Positions 25,551-35,041 of a DNA stretch of 64,000 bases are shown piece by piece. Source of the DNA: Roseicella frigidaeris (GTDB taxonomy: Bacteria; Pseudomonadota; Alphaproteobacteria; Acetobacterales; Acetobacteraceae). The position numbers and the translations under genes were made by a program. Under the pieces are notes generated by a model, which saw only the letters and a list, made by a program, of their open reading frames with translations, did not search any database and was not told where the DNA came from. Within the stretch, counting starts at the first letter, position 1. Each line of letters starts with the position of its first letter. The stretch is from NCBI RefSeq assembly GCF_003258945.1, contig NZ_QLIX01000014.1, forward strand, positions 1-64,000, written 5' to 3'.

Positions 25551-26909
25551 TCAGCCGCGGGCGAAGTTCTTCAGCTCGCCCTCGGCCCAGGCCATGGCCT
25601 CCTCGGGCTTCTGCCCGCCCTGCGCCACGCGGGCGATCATCTTGCTGCTGATCGCCTGGGTATAGGCCTGCACCGCCGCCTCGGCCGGCGCCGGAGCATA
25701 GGCGATGCAGAGCTGTGCCTGATGGTGCGGCTTGTCGGGATAGTTGAAGGCGAAGCCCTTGGGCGGCCCCTCGGTCTCCCAGGTCTTGAAGTCGGACATG
25801 CTCTGGAAGGGCGGCAGGTCGAAGCCGCTGGTGGCCGCCACCTGCCGCTCCGCGCTGGCGCGGTCCGAGATGTGCTCGAGCAGCGCCTTGGCGGCCGGCT
25901 TGTTCTTCCCGAAGCTCCAGATGCCCCAGAAGGCCGGGTTGTAGGGCGTGAAGCGGCCGGCCGGCCCGCTCGGCATCGGCGCGTACCAGCATTTCTCGGC
26001 GACTGCGGGGTTGTCGCGCTTGGCCACCACCCAGGAGGAGGGCGGGTTGAGGATCAGGGCCGACTTGCCGGCGATCAGCGCCCGGTTGTTCGAGGCGTCG
26101 TCCCAGGCCCAGACATCGCGCGGCAGGTATTGCGAGAGCCGCACCGCGTAGTCGATGACCTGCTTCACCTTCTCGTTGCCGCGGAGCGTCACGCGGCCTT
26201 CCTCGTCCATCATGCTGGCGCCGAAGCTGCGGAACAGCGCGCCGAGCCAGTCCACCGCATCGGGGAACTGCCCCATGGGCAGGCCGAAGGCATAGCCCGC
26301 GGCATGGCATTTCTGCGCCGCGGTGAGGAAGGTGTCCCAGGTCCAGCTCTCGGCGCCCGGCCCCTGCCGCGCCTCGGCCGGCCACATGGCGCGGATGTCG
26401 ATGCCGGCATGCTCCTCGAGCAGGTCGTAGCGCACGCAGGGCGGCTTGGTCTGGGTGCCGGCCACCGCCGGCACGGCGCGCCAGGCGCCGTCGCGCTTGG
26501 CGAGGTATTCCGCGGCCGGGGTGACGCGGCCGTATTTCTGCTGCAGCCGCGCCATGACGTCGTCCACCGGCTCGAGCAGCCGGGCATGCGAGGAGGGCTC
26601 CCAGGGCGGGAAGGCGAGGATGTCGTGGCCGTTGCGGGACTGCGCCTCGGAGGCGATGGTCATCACGTTCTGGTTGCCGACCGAGGTGACGAGGTCGATC
26701 TGCACATCGACCCGGTTCTTCTCGCCCCATTCCTTGCAGAGCGCGGCCAACGCGCCGTTGCCGGCCGGGGCCCAATGGTCCCAGAAGCCGCAGCGCAGCA
26801 CGCCCGCCGAGCCCTGGCCCTGCACATGGAAAAGCGGCAATGCGGCGCCCGCCATACCGGCGATGCCCGCCCGCAGCGCTCCGCGCCGCGTCGTCCCGTA
26901 TCGGGTCAT
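25551..26909 (-). CDS. extracellular solute-binding protein, family 1 (sugar type)
   Basis: A 452-residue periplasmic binding protein of the carbohydrate-uptake class. A Tat-like signal (TTRRGALRAGIAGMAGAALP) precedes VLRCGFWDHWAPAGNGALAA. Typical segments are GHDILAFPPWEPSSHA and the late AFWGIWSFGKNKPAAKALLE. No permease or ATPase genes are adjacent. The reading continues to ELKNFARG at the stop at 25551. Confidence 0.88.
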   Translation of the reverse strand: MTRYGTTRRGALRAGIAGMAGAALPLFHVQGQGSAGVLRCGFWDHWAPAGNGALAALCKEWGEKNRVDVQIDLVTSVGNQNVMTIASEAQSRNGHDILAFPPWEPSSHARLLEPVDDVMARLQQKYGRVTPAAEYLAKRDGAWRAVPAVAGTQTKPPCVRYDLLEEHAGIDIRAMWPAEARQGPGAESWTWDTFLTAAQKCHAAGYAFGLPMGQFPDAVDWLGALFRSFGASMMDEEGRVTLRGNEKVKQVIDYAVRLSQYLPRDVWAWDDASNNRALIAGKSALILNPPSSWVVAKRDNPAVAEKCWYAPMPSGPAGRFTPYNPAFWGIWSFGKNKPAAKALLEHISDRASAERQVAATSGFDLPPFQSMSDFKTWETEGPPKGFAFNYPDKPHHQAQLCIAYAPAPAEAAVQAYTQAISSKMIARVAQGGQKPEEAMAWAEGELKNFARG

Positions 26910-27024
26910 GGTGTTCCTCCCGCCGGCGGCTTGTTCTCGCCGCCCGGGGGAAGCTTACGCAGGGGCGGCGCGCCGCGTCATGCGATATTGCGGGGCGTTA
27001 GGCGTCGGGCGTCGGGGGGCGGGC

Positions 27025-28194
27025 TCAGCCGGGCGGCAGCTCCCGCTCGACCACCGCGGCCAGCACCCCGGCGCCATAGGGGATGGCGGCGTCGTTGAAG
27101 TCGTAGCCGGGGTTGTGCACCTCGCAGCCGCCCTCGCCGGCGCCGTTGCCGACGAGCATGTAGGCGCCCGGCCGCTCCGCCATCATCCAGGAGAAATCCT
27201 CGCTGCCCATGGCGGCGATGCGGTCGCGGTCCACCCGCGCCTCGCCCACCATCGCCGCGGCGGCATCGGCGATCATCGCCGTCTGCTCGGGGGCGTTGAC
27301 GACGGGGACGGTGATCTCGCGGAAGTCGAGCCGCGCCGTGCCGCCGAAGCCGGCGGCGATGCTCTCGGCCAGCGCCCGCATCCGCGCCTCCAGCAGCCGC
27401 ATCGTCTCGCTGCGGAAGGCGCGCACCGTGCCGCGCAGCGCCACCCGCTCGGGGATGACGTTGTAGGCGGTGCCGGCCGCGAAGCCGGTGACGCTGATCA
27501 CCGCGGTGTCGTTCGGCGCGACGTTGCGCCCGACGATGCTCTGCCAGGCGGAGATGATCTGGGCGCCGCAGACCACCGGGTCGACCGTGCTCTCCGGCCG
27601 CGCCGCATGGCCGCCGCGCCCCTCGATGGCGAGGTCGAAGAAGGCGCAGCCGGCCATCATCGCGCCCGGGCGGATGGCGTAGTGGCCGACCGGCAGGCCG
27701 GGCCGGTTGTGCAGGGCGTAGACCGCATCGCAGGGGAAGCGCTCGAACAGCCCGTCCTCCAGCATCGCCCGGGCGCCGCCCTGGCCTTCCTCGGCGGGCT
27801 GGAAGATGAAATGGACGATGCCGTCGAAGCGCCGCGTCTCGGCCAGGTAGCGGGCGGCGCCGAGCAGCATGGTGGTGTGCCCGTCATGGCCGCAGCCATG
27901 CATCTTGCCCGGCACGGTGGAGCGATGCGCGAAGCCGTTCGCCTCCGGCATGTCGAGCGCGTCCATGTCGGCGCGCAGCCCGATGGCGCGGTTGCCATGG
28001 CCGTTGCGCAGCACCCCGACCAGGCCGGTGCGGCCGATGCCGCGATGCACCTCGATGCCCCAGGACTCCAGCCGTTCGGCCACCAGGGCCGCGGTGCGCT
28101 GCTCCTCGAAGCCGGTCTCGGGATGGGCATGGAAGTCGCGGCGCCAGGCGGTGAGCTGGTCCTGGAAGCCGCGGATATGCTCGATCGGGGTCAC
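27025..28194 (-). CDS. M20-family amidohydrolase (hippurate hydrolase/N-acyl amino acid deacylase type)
   Basis: A 389-residue metallopeptidase-fold enzyme. Metal and catalytic residues are in KMHGCGHDGHTTMLLGAA, FQPAEEGQGGARAM and ALHNRPGLPVG; the dimerisation domain segment DLAIEGRGGHAARPESTVDP is also typical. It hydrolyses N-acyl amino acids or related amides in the cytosol. The GTG at 28194 (VTPIEHIRGFQDQLTAWRRD) gives the usual family length. Confidence 0.92.
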   Translation of the reverse strand: MTPIEHIRGFQDQLTAWRRDFHAHPETGFEEQRTAALVAERLESWGIEVHRGIGRTGLVGVLRNGHGNRAIGLRADMDALDMPEANGFAHRSTVPGKMHGCGHDGHTTMLLGAARYLAETRRFDGIVHFIFQPAEEGQGGARAMLEDGLFERFPCDAVYALHNRPGLPVGHYAIRPGAMMAGCAFFDLAIEGRGGHAARPESTVDPVVCGAQIISAWQSIVGRNVAPNDTAVISVTGFAAGTAYNVIPERVALRGTVRAFRSETMRLLEARMRALAESIAAGFGGTARLDFREITVPVVNAPEQTAMIADAAAAMVGEARVDRDRIAAMGSEDFSWMMAERPGAYMLVGNGAGEGGCEVHNPGYDFNDAAIPYGAGVLAAVVERELPPG

Positions 28195-28398
28195 GTCGCC
28201 ACTCCTGCCCGCGGCGCCGGCCCGGGGCCCGCCATCCGACGCGGCGCCGGCGGTGCCCGGCAGTATCGGGGCCGTGGCGGCGCGACGCAAACGCCGCTCG
28301 CGCAGTGTTTCGGGAGCGGATTGCCCGTCCCGGGCGTTTCCGCGGAGGGGCGATCTGCTCTATGCCTGGGGGAATCAGGAGGCAACGGCCTTACGCCC

Positions 28399-29325
28399 AT
28401 GGAACAGCGCATCGAGGAAGCGGCACGGCCGCGGCGCGAGGTGCCGGCACCGCCCGGCCTGTCCCGTGGCGCGCCGGTGCCATGGTGGGTGAAGCTCGGC
28501 ATGAAGCTGAGCCTCGCGGCCATCGGCGTGCATGGCGGCCGGGCGCGGGCGCTCGGCCTGGCGCGCCCCTCCTTCGACGCCGCCACGCCGGCCAAGCTGG
28601 TGGAGGTGCCGCGCGCCTGGCTCGACCGGGCGGAGGCGCTGATCGGCCGCCGGCCGCGCACCATGCTGGAGATCGGCCCCGGCGGGATGGTGGTGCGGGC
28701 CCCCGTCCTGGCCGGCCTCGGCCTGCGGCGGGTCTGGTTCGCCGATCCGGCGGACAGCGCGCCGGCCGGCCTCGCCCCCTATCGGGCCGCGGCCGAGCTC
28801 GCCCGGTCGCAGGGTCTGCCGGCGCCCGACCTCGCCGGCTGCCGGGACCGCGGCACCGCCCTGGCCCGTTGCGGCGCGTCGCTGCTGATCGGCGGGCCCT
28901 CGGCGCTCGCCTCCATCCCGGACGGCGCCGTCGATCTCGTGGTCAGCGAGGCGGTGCTCGAGCATGTGCGGCGGGACGACATGGCGCCGCTGCTGCAGCA
29001 GCTCCGCCGCGTCACCGCGCCGGACGGCATCGGGCTGCATGGCATCGACTTCCAGGACCATCTCGGCGGCGGGCTGCAGCACCTGCGCTTCAGCGACCAG
29101 TTCTGGGCCAGCCCGCTGGTCGGCCGCGCCGGGATCTATGTCAACCGGCTGGGGCTCTCCGCCATGGTGGGGCGCTTCCGCCGCGCCGGCTTCGAGGTGA
29201 CGGTGGCCGAGGCGGTGGTCTGGGAGAGGCGGCCGGCCGGGCCCCGCAAGCCGCATCCCGAGGCGACGCGGCCGGTGGCGGACGATCTCGTGGCGCGGGC
29301 GCTGATCGAGGTGCGGCCGGGCTGA
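28399..29325 (+). CDS. class I SAM-dependent methyltransferase-like protein
   Basis: A 308-residue protein. The SAM-binding glycine loop is TMLEIGPGGMVVRAPVLAG (about residues 90-108), and the downstream VSEAVLEHVRRDDMAPLLQQ followed by LRRVTAPDG matches post-motif III of many methyltransferases. The N-terminal 80 residues and the late QHLRFSDQFWASPLVG segment resemble proteins found near glycan genes. The acceptor is unknown. The ATG at 28399 is the first sensible start. Confidence 0.75.
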   Translation: MEQRIEEAARPRREVPAPPGLSRGAPVPWWVKLGMKLSLAAIGVHGGRARALGLARPSFDAATPAKLVEVPRAWLDRAEALIGRRPRTMLEIGPGGMVVRAPVLAGLGLRRVWFADPADSAPAGLAPYRAAAELARSQGLPAPDLAGCRDRGTALARCGASLLIGGPSALASIPDGAVDLVVSEAVLEHVRRDDMAPLLQQLRRVTAPDGIGLHGIDFQDHLGGGLQHLRFSDQFWASPLVGRAGIYVNRLGLSAMVGRFRRAGFEVTVAEAVVWERRPAGPRKPHPEATRPVADDLVARALIEVRPG

Positions 29326-29411
29326 CCGCACCGCGCGGGGCTGGCCCCACGGGGCGGGCCATCTCCACGCGGCAGAGTTGCTGGCTTGGTATTCTCCACC
29401 CTGGTTTCAGT

Positions 29412-30050
29412 ATGGCTTCCGTGCACCCACCCCTCTCGCCGCGGCCGGCCCGGCCCGGGTTCCTCCTCCTCGCCCTCGTCCTCCTGCCGGCAGCGTCGGC
29501 CTGGGCGCAATCGGGCGATCCCTCCTTCCGGGTGGTCAACAACAGTCTGAAGGTGGTCAACGAGGTCTATGCCTCCCCCGTCTCGGCGCCGGGCTGGGGG
29601 CATGACCGGCTGGGGGCGGATGTCGTGCCGCCGGGCGGCCGCCAGCTCATCCGTCTGCCGGGCGGCGACTGCCTCTACGATGTCCGCGTGGTCTACCAGC
29701 AGGGCGGGGCGGAGGAGCGGCGGGGCCTCGATGCCTGCGGCCTCGCCGACCTGGTCCTCGGCGGCGGCGGCGCGGCGGCGCGCAACGCGCCGCAGGGCAA
29801 TCCCTCCTTCAACCTGGTGAACCGGGGCGAGCGGGCGATCGGGGAGGTCTATGCCTTCCCCGTCTCGGCGCAGGGCTGGGGGCCGGAGCGGCTGGGGGAG
29901 GGCAACCTGGTCCAGCCCGGCCAGTCCGTGCCGGTGCAACTGCCCCGGGGCGAATGCCTCTACAACCTCCGCTGGGTCTGGCTGGGCGGCAAGGTGGAGG
30001 AGCGGCGCAACCTCAACGCCTGCGGCGCCACCAATGTCGTGGTCCGCTAG
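29412..30050 (+). CDS. secreted protein made of two copies of an unassigned domain
   Basis: A 212-residue protein with a signal peptide (hydrophobic FLLLALVLLPAASAWA, cleavage after about residue 32). Residues 37-117 and 131-212 are clear copies of one another: both contain PSF-x-VN, EVYA-x-PVSA-x-GWG, RLG, LP-x-G-(D/E)-CLY and EERR-x-L-(D/N)-ACG. Each copy has two cysteines 22 residues apart (87/109 and 182/204), which could form a disulfide in the periplasm. I do not recognise the domain. It stands between a methyltransferase and lepA, with no operon partner evident. Confidence 0.8.
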   Translation: MASVHPPLSPRPARPGFLLLALVLLPAASAWAQSGDPSFRVVNNSLKVVNEVYASPVSAPGWGHDRLGADVVPPGGRQLIRLPGGDCLYDVRVVYQQGGAEERRGLDACGLADLVLGGGGAAARNAPQGNPSFNLVNRGERAIGEVYAFPVSAQGWGPERLGEGNLVQPGQSVPVQLPRGECLYNLRWVWLGGKVEERRNLNACGATNVVVR

Positions 30051-30332
30051 ACCCCTTTGTGTTCAGTGGCCTGATGGCCGGCGAGGCTCGTGGGTCAACC
30101 CAGGAACCGCGCGGGCGGGACACCGGCGCCGGTCGCGTTCGGCCGTAACCACGGGCGCCGGCGGCGCGGCGGCGCGGCAGGGGGCCGGCGGCCGCCGGAG
30201 CGCGGGCGGAAGGACGGGTCGCCGCCAGCCGGCGCTTTGATTCGGCGCGGGCCTGCCTTATCTCCCGGGGAGCAGAAGGCCGGGCGCCCCGCCGGGGACC
30301 GTCACGCCCCCTCCATGGCCGCCGGAACCCGC

Positions 30333-32138
30333 ATGCCCGACACCCCGCTCGACCGCATCCGCAACTTCTCCATCATCGCCCATATCGACCACGGCAAGTC
30401 GACCCTCGCCGACCGGCTGATCCAGGTCACCGGCGCGGTGACCGCCCGGGAGATGAAGGAGCAGCTGCTCGACAACATGGAGATCGAGCGGGAACGCGGC
30501 ATCACCATCAAGGCGCAGACCGTCCGGCTGAACTACCAGGCGAAGGACGGGCAGGTCTACACGCTGAACCTGATGGACACGCCCGGCCATGTGGACTTCG
30601 CCTACGAGGTCTCGCGCAGCCTGGCGGCCTGCGAGGGCAGCCTGCTGGTCGTCGATGCCTCCCAGGGCGTCGAGGCGCAGACCCTGGCCAATGTCTACCA
30701 GGCGCTGGATGCCAACCACGAGATCGTCCCGGTCCTCAACAAGGTCGATCTGCCGGCGGCCGAGCCGGAGCGGGTGAAGCAGCAGATCGAGGACGTGATC
30801 GGCCTCGACGCCTCGGACGCGGTCGAGATCAGCGCCAAGACCGGGCTGAACATCGAGGGCGTGCTGGAGGCGATCGTGACGCGCCTGCCGGCCCCCAAGG
30901 GCGACCCCGCCGGCACCACCAAGGCGCTGCTGGTCGATAGCTGGTACGACGCCTATCTCGGCGTGGTGGTGCTGGTGCGGGTGAAGGACGGGCATCTGCG
31001 GAAGGGCCAGAAGATCCGCATGATGTCGAACGGCGCCGTCCACACCATCGAGCAGGTCGGCGTCTTCACCCCGAAGATGGCCGCCGTCGAGAGCCTCGGG
31101 CCGGGCGAGATGGGCTATGTCACCGCCGCCATCAAGACGGTGGCCGACACCAATGTCGGCGACACCATCACCGACGACCGCCGCCCCGCCGAGGAGCCGC
31201 TGCCGGGCTTCAAGCCCTCCATTCCCGTCGTCTGGTGCGGCCTCTACCCGGTCGATGCCGACGATTTCGAGAAGCTGCGCGAGAGCCTCGGCAAGCTGCG
31301 GTTGAACGATTCGAGCTTCCACTACGAGGCGGAGACCTCCGCGGCGCTCGGCTTCGGCTACCGCTGCGGCTTCCTCGGCCTGCTGCACCTCGAGATCGTG
31401 CAGGAGCGGCTGTCGCGCGAGTTCGACCTCGACCTGATCGCGACCGCCCCCTCCGTCGTCTACAAGCTGACCAAGACCAATGGCGAGAAGATCGACCTGC
31501 ACAACCCGGCCGACATGCCGGACGGCAGCCTGGTCGAGGAGATCGAGGAGCCCTGGATCAAGGCCACCATCATGGTGCCGGACGACTATCTCGGCGCCGT
31601 GCTGACGCTGTGCAACGAGCGCCGCGGCCAGCAGGTGGAGCTCACCTATGTCGGCAGCCGCGCCATGGCGGTCTACCGCCTGCCGCTGAACGAGGTGGTG
31701 TTCGACTTCTACGACCGGCTGAAATCGGTCAGCCGCGGCTATGCCAGCTTCGACTACGCCATGGACGGCTACGAGCCGGGCGACCTGGTGAAGATCTCCA
31801 TCCTGGTGAACAACGAGCCGGTCGATGCCCTGTCCTTCATGGCGCACCGCTCCGCCGCCGAGCGCCGCGGCCGGCAGATCTGCGAGAAGCTGAAGGAGCT
31901 GATCCCCCGCCAGCTCTTCAGGATCCCGATCCAGGCGGCGATCGGCGGCCGGGTCATCGCGCGCGAGACCATCTCCGCCCTGTCGAAGGACGTCACCGCC
32001 AAATGCTATGGCGGCGATATCACGCGCAAGCGCAAATTGTTGGAGAAGCAGAAGGAGGGCAAGAAGCGCATGCGGCAGTTCGGCAAGGTCGAAATTCCGC
32101 AGAGCGCCTTCATCGCCGCCCTCAAGATGGATGCCTGA
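30333..32138 (+). CDS. lepA: elongation factor 4 (LepA)
   Basis: A 601-residue ribosome-associated GTPase. The G-domain has [13 protein letters not shown] (G1), GITIKAQT (G2), DTPGHVDF (G3) and NKVDLP (G4). The LepA-specific C-terminal domain ends with [20 protein letters not shown] and [18 protein letters not shown] 30333 ([17 protein letters not shown]) is preferred for its GGAA element and match to the family; ATG 30315 would add six residues. The 282 bases before it show no clear promoter. Confidence 0.98.
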   Translation: MPDTPLDRIRNFSIIAHIDHGKSTLADRLIQVTGAVTAREMKEQLLDNMEIERERGITIKAQTVRLNYQAKDGQVYTLNLMDTPGHVDFAYEVSRSLAACEGSLLVVDASQGVEAQTLANVYQALDANHEIVPVLNKVDLPAAEPERVKQQIEDVIGLDASDAVEISAKTGLNIEGVLEAIVTRLPAPKGDPAGTTKALLVDSWYDAYLGVVVLVRVKDGHLRKGQKIRMMSNGAVHTIEQVGVFTPKMAAVESLGPGEMGYVTAAIKTVADTNVGDTITDDRRPAEEPLPGFKPSIPVVWCGLYPVDADDFEKLRESLGKLRLNDSSFHYEAETSAALGFGYRCGFLGLLHLEIVQERLSREFDLDLIATAPSVVYKLTKTNGEKIDLHNPADMPDGSLVEEIEEPWIKATIMVPDDYLGAVLTLCNERRGQQVELTYVGSRAMAVYRLPLNEVVFDFYDRLKSVSRGYASFDYAMDGYEPGDLVKISILVNNEPVDALSFMAHRSAAERRGRQICEKLKELIPRQLFRIPIQAAIGGRVIARETISALSKDVTAKCYGGDITRKRKLLEKQKEGKKRMRQFGKVEIPQSAFIAALKMDA

Positions 32139-32141
32139 TGC

Positions 32142-32176
32142 ATGCCGGCCCCGGGGCGCGGGGGTCGGGCCGGCAT
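32142..32176 (+). terminator. 10-bp stem after lepA, possible terminator
   Basis: ATGCCGGCCC (32142-32151) pairs with GGGCCGGCAT (32167-32176) across a 15-base loop, starting 4 bases after the lepA stop. There is no T run after it, so termination would be weak or Rho-assisted. Confidence 0.4.
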
Positions 32177-32200
32177 TGGTCGAGCCGAACAATCAACTAT

Positions 32201-32232
32201 TCGGGATACTAATGAGTCATTCATTCTCCCGA
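32201..32232. promoter_or_regulatory. palindromic, AT-rich segment before the hybrid kinase
   Basis: TCGGGA (32201-32206) and TCCCGA (32227-32232) flank the 11-base palindrome AATGAGTCATT (32211-32221). The patch is AT-rich against a GC-rich background and 62 bases before the kinase start, consistent with a promoter/operator, but no clear -35/-10 pair was found. Confidence 0.35.
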
Positions 32233-32294
32233 TAAGCTAGGTCCCCGCCGGGCTCGCTTCCGGGTCTGCGGTACCCGGACCAGCAAGCAGCGCG

Positions 32295-34835
32295 ATGGCA
32301 TCCCGAATCGATCTCCGCAGGGCGAGGACGCTTGGCATCGCCATCCTGCTCGCCGGCCTCGCGCTCGGCGCGGTCGTTGCGGAAATGCTGCTGGAGGCGC
32401 GCGAGGAGAGCTGGAACCGCGCGATCCTGACCGCCCGCAACGCCAGCCGCGCCGTCGCCTCGGAGCTGGCGCGGACCATCCAGGGCGTCGATCTGATCCT
32501 GCAGGCCGCCGCGGCCGAGGGCGAGGAGGCGGATACCGTGCTGCGGCTCGAGCCGGGCTGCGCCGGGCCTGCCGGAGCGGGCGCGCCCGGGCCCGGCCGG
32601 GTGCTGCTGCTCGCCGCCGGGGCGTCGCCGGGCGAGGCCGGCTTCATCGGCGAGGATGGCCTCCGCTTCCATCGCGAGCACCCCGACGGCCGCCTGCATA
32701 TTGGCCGCCCTAGCCGGGCCGGCCCCCAGGCGGACTGGGTGGTGCCGGTCAGCCGCGCCATCGGCGGCGCCGACGGGACCTGCCGTGGCATCCTGGCCAT
32801 CGCTCTGCCGCTCGCCACGCTGCGGCCGCTGCTCGAGCGGATGGAGCTGGGCCTGGCGGGGTCGCTGACCCTGCTGCGCGAGGACGGCGCCACCCTGCTG
32901 CGGCTGCCGGAGCGGGAGGCGCCGGGGGCCTGGCGCGACCTGCCGCGGGAGATGCTGGCGGCGGCGAGCGGCGATGAGGAGTTCGTCGGCTTCGCCCGGC
33001 GCGACGGGGCGGAGCGGCTGCAGGTCGTGTCCCGGATCGAGGGCGCGCCGCTTTTCCTGATGGCCTCCGTCGCCACCACCGAGATCGACGCCCCCTGGCG
33101 GCGGCAGGCCTGGATCACCGGCGGCGCGACGCTGCTGCTGCTGCTCGGCCTGGCCGCCGCCACCACCCTGATGCAGCGCGATTTCGGCCGCCGCCGCCTC
33201 GCCGAGGCGGCCGCCCGCAACGCCGCGATCACCGCCGCCGCCGCCCGCGACGCCGCGATGCAGGCGCACGCCCTGGCCGAGGAGCGGCGCGCGCTGGCCG
33301 AGCGGGCCCAGGCGCTGGAGGAGGAGAACCGGCAGCTCGCCGAGGGCCGCGCCCAGGCCGCCGACCGCCTGGCGCGGCAGCGCTCCGAGATCCTGGCGGT
33401 GATGGCGCATGAGATCCGCACCCCGCTGACCGGCGTGATCGGCTTCGCCGAGCTGCTCGCCACCGCGGCGCTGCCCGAGGAATCGCACCGCCATGCCGAG
33501 ACCGTGCTGCACAGCGGCAAGGTGCTGCTGGCCGTGGTCAACGACCTGCTCGATCTCGCCAAGCTCGAGGCGGGCAAGGTCAGCATCGAGAGCGTCGCCT
33601 TCCGGCCGACCGAGCTGCTGCGGCAATCCCTCGACCTGGCGCGGCCGCTGGCCGCCCGGAAGGGGCTGGACATGGCGCTGGAGCTGGCGCCGGACCTGCC
33701 GCCGCTGGTCAGCGGCGATCCCATCCGGCTGCGCCAGGTCATCGACAACCTGATCGGCAACGCGGTGAAATTCACCGAGGCGGGCGGCATCACCCTGCGT
33801 GCCAGCGCCCGCGGCGGGCCGGCGCCGGGGGGGAGCCTGCTGCGCGTCGAGGTCGTCGATACCGGGATCGGCATCGCGCCCGAGACGCTGCCCCGCCTCT
33901 TCACCATGTTCGAGCAGGCCGAGGCGGGGCCGGCACGGCGCTTCGGCGGCACCGGCCTCGGCCTTGCGATCTGTCGGCGCCTGCTGGATGCGATGCAGGG
34001 GCGGATCGGCGTCGAGAGCGTGCCGGGCAAGGGCAGCCGCTTCTGGTTCGAGGTGCCGCTCGCCCCGGCCGGCGCCGCGCCGGCGGAGGCGCCCGACGTG
34101 GCCGCGGCGCCCGCCGCCGTGGCGCCGCGGCGGGTGCTGGTGGTGGACGACGTCGAGGCCAACCGCATCCTGGTGCGGACGCATCTCGAACGGGCCGGGC
34201 ATGCGGTGACCCTGGCCGTGGATGGCAGCGGCGCCGTGGATGCCGCGGCGCGCCAGCGCTTCGACCTGATCCTGCTCGATGTCCACATGCCGGTCATGGA
34301 CGGGCCCGAGGCGGCACGGCGGATCCGTGCCGGCGGCCCGAATGCCGGGACACCCATCATCGCGCTGACCGCCGATGTTTCCGCGGCGCAGCGCCTCCGG
34401 TTGCAGGAGGCCGGCATGAACGCGGTCCTGAGCAAGCCGGCCCCGCCGGCGGCGCTGCTCGCCGCCGTTGCCGGAAGCCCCGCGGCGCCGCCGCAGAAGG
34501 AGGATACCATGCCCACCCTCGACCATGCCGTCATCGCCGAGATCGACCGGCTGCTTGGCCGCGCCGAGCGCGATGCCATGATCGCCCAGAGCCTGGCCGA
34601 CGCGACGGAGCAACTCGGCCGCTGCGGCGACCTGCTGTCGCAGCCGGCGGAGCTGCGCTTCCTGGCGCACCGGATGGCCGGTGGCCTGCTCTCGGTGGGC
34701 GCCATGGCGGCCGGGCGCGCGGCGCAGCGGCTGGAGCGGGCGGCGGCCACCGCGGCGGCCGAGACCGAGCTGCGGACGCTGATCGCGGGCGTCGAGGCCG
34801 CCGTCGCGACGCTGCGGCAGGCGATCCCGGCCTGA
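32295..34835 (+). CDS. membrane hybrid histidine kinase with receiver and Hpt-like ends
   Basis: An 846-residue sensor. Transmembrane segments near residues 11-31 and 276-294 enclose a periplasmic sensing region of about 240 residues (Cache-like by layout only). An Ala/Glu-rich coiled coil (about 300-365) leads to HisKA with phospho-His372 in VMAHEIRTPLTG. The ATPase domain has NLIGNAVKFTEAG, DTGIGIAPE and FGGTGLGLAI. A receiver follows with phospho-Asp662 in LLDVHMPVMDG, then an Hpt-like helix bundle with His792 in FLAHRMAGGLLS. No response regulator with an output domain is near, so its target is elsewhere. Confidence 0.9.
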   Translation: MASRIDLRRARTLGIAILLAGLALGAVVAEMLLEAREESWNRAILTARNASRAVASELARTIQGVDLILQAAAAEGEEADTVLRLEPGCAGPAGAGAPGPGRVLLLAAGASPGEAGFIGEDGLRFHREHPDGRLHIGRPSRAGPQADWVVPVSRAIGGADGTCRGILAIALPLATLRPLLERMELGLAGSLTLLREDGATLLRLPEREAPGAWRDLPREMLAAASGDEEFVGFARRDGAERLQVVSRIEGAPLFLMASVATTEIDAPWRRQAWITGGATLLLLLGLAAATTLMQRDFGRRRLAEAAARNAAITAAAARDAAMQAHALAEERRALAERAQALEEENRQLAEGRAQAADRLARQRSEILAVMAHEIRTPLTGVIGFAELLATAALPEESHRHAETVLHSGKVLLAVVNDLLDLAKLEAGKVSIESVAFRPTELLRQSLDLARPLAARKGLDMALELAPDLPPLVSGDPIRLRQVIDNLIGNAVKFTEAGGITLRASARGGPAPGGSLLRVEVVDTGIGIAPETLPRLFTMFEQAEAGPARRFGGTGLGLAICRRLLDAMQGRIGVESVPGKGSRFWFEVPLAPAGAAPAEAPDVAAAPAAVAPRRVLVVDDVEANRILVRTHLERAGHAVTLAVDGSGAVDAAARQRFDLILLDVHMPVMDGPEAARRIRAGGPNAGTPIIALTADVSAAQRLRLQEAGMNAVLSKPAPPAALLAAVAGSPAAPPQKEDTMPTLDHAVIAEIDRLLGRAERDAMIAQSLADATEQLGRCGDLLSQPAELRFLAHRMAGGLLSVGAMAAGRAAQRLERAAATAAAETELRTLIAGVEAAVATLRQAIPA

Positions 34836-35041
34836 GGCGGCGGCATGGCCCGCCGGCCCGCCGCGAAACGAACCGCCCGCCCATCCCCCGGCAGCCAGCG
34901 CGAGCGGCACAGTTGATTCCGCTTTTCGGGCGAATGAAGGCAACATTGCCGGCTTGACATCAAGCGGCTGTCGCCTGACTTGCGCGCCGTTGCGTCAGGC
35001 CGAAGCGCCCGGATCGGCCACGTCCGCAGGAGGTCCTGTTC

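Noticed and set aside
26446-28398. Upstream extension of the methyltransferase frame
   Set aside because: The frame runs antisense through the M20 amidohydrolase and a binding protein; protein-like sequence begins only at the ATG at 28399.
30122-30133. 12-base palindrome ACCGGCGCCGGT before lepA
   Set aside because: A pure GC palindrome of this length is likely by chance here, with no second site or promoter beside it.
32217-34946. Long minus-strand open frames opposite the hybrid kinase
   Set aside because: They mirror a well-supported kinase gene and have the low-complexity Arg/Gly/Ala/His make-up of antisense frames in GC-rich DNA.
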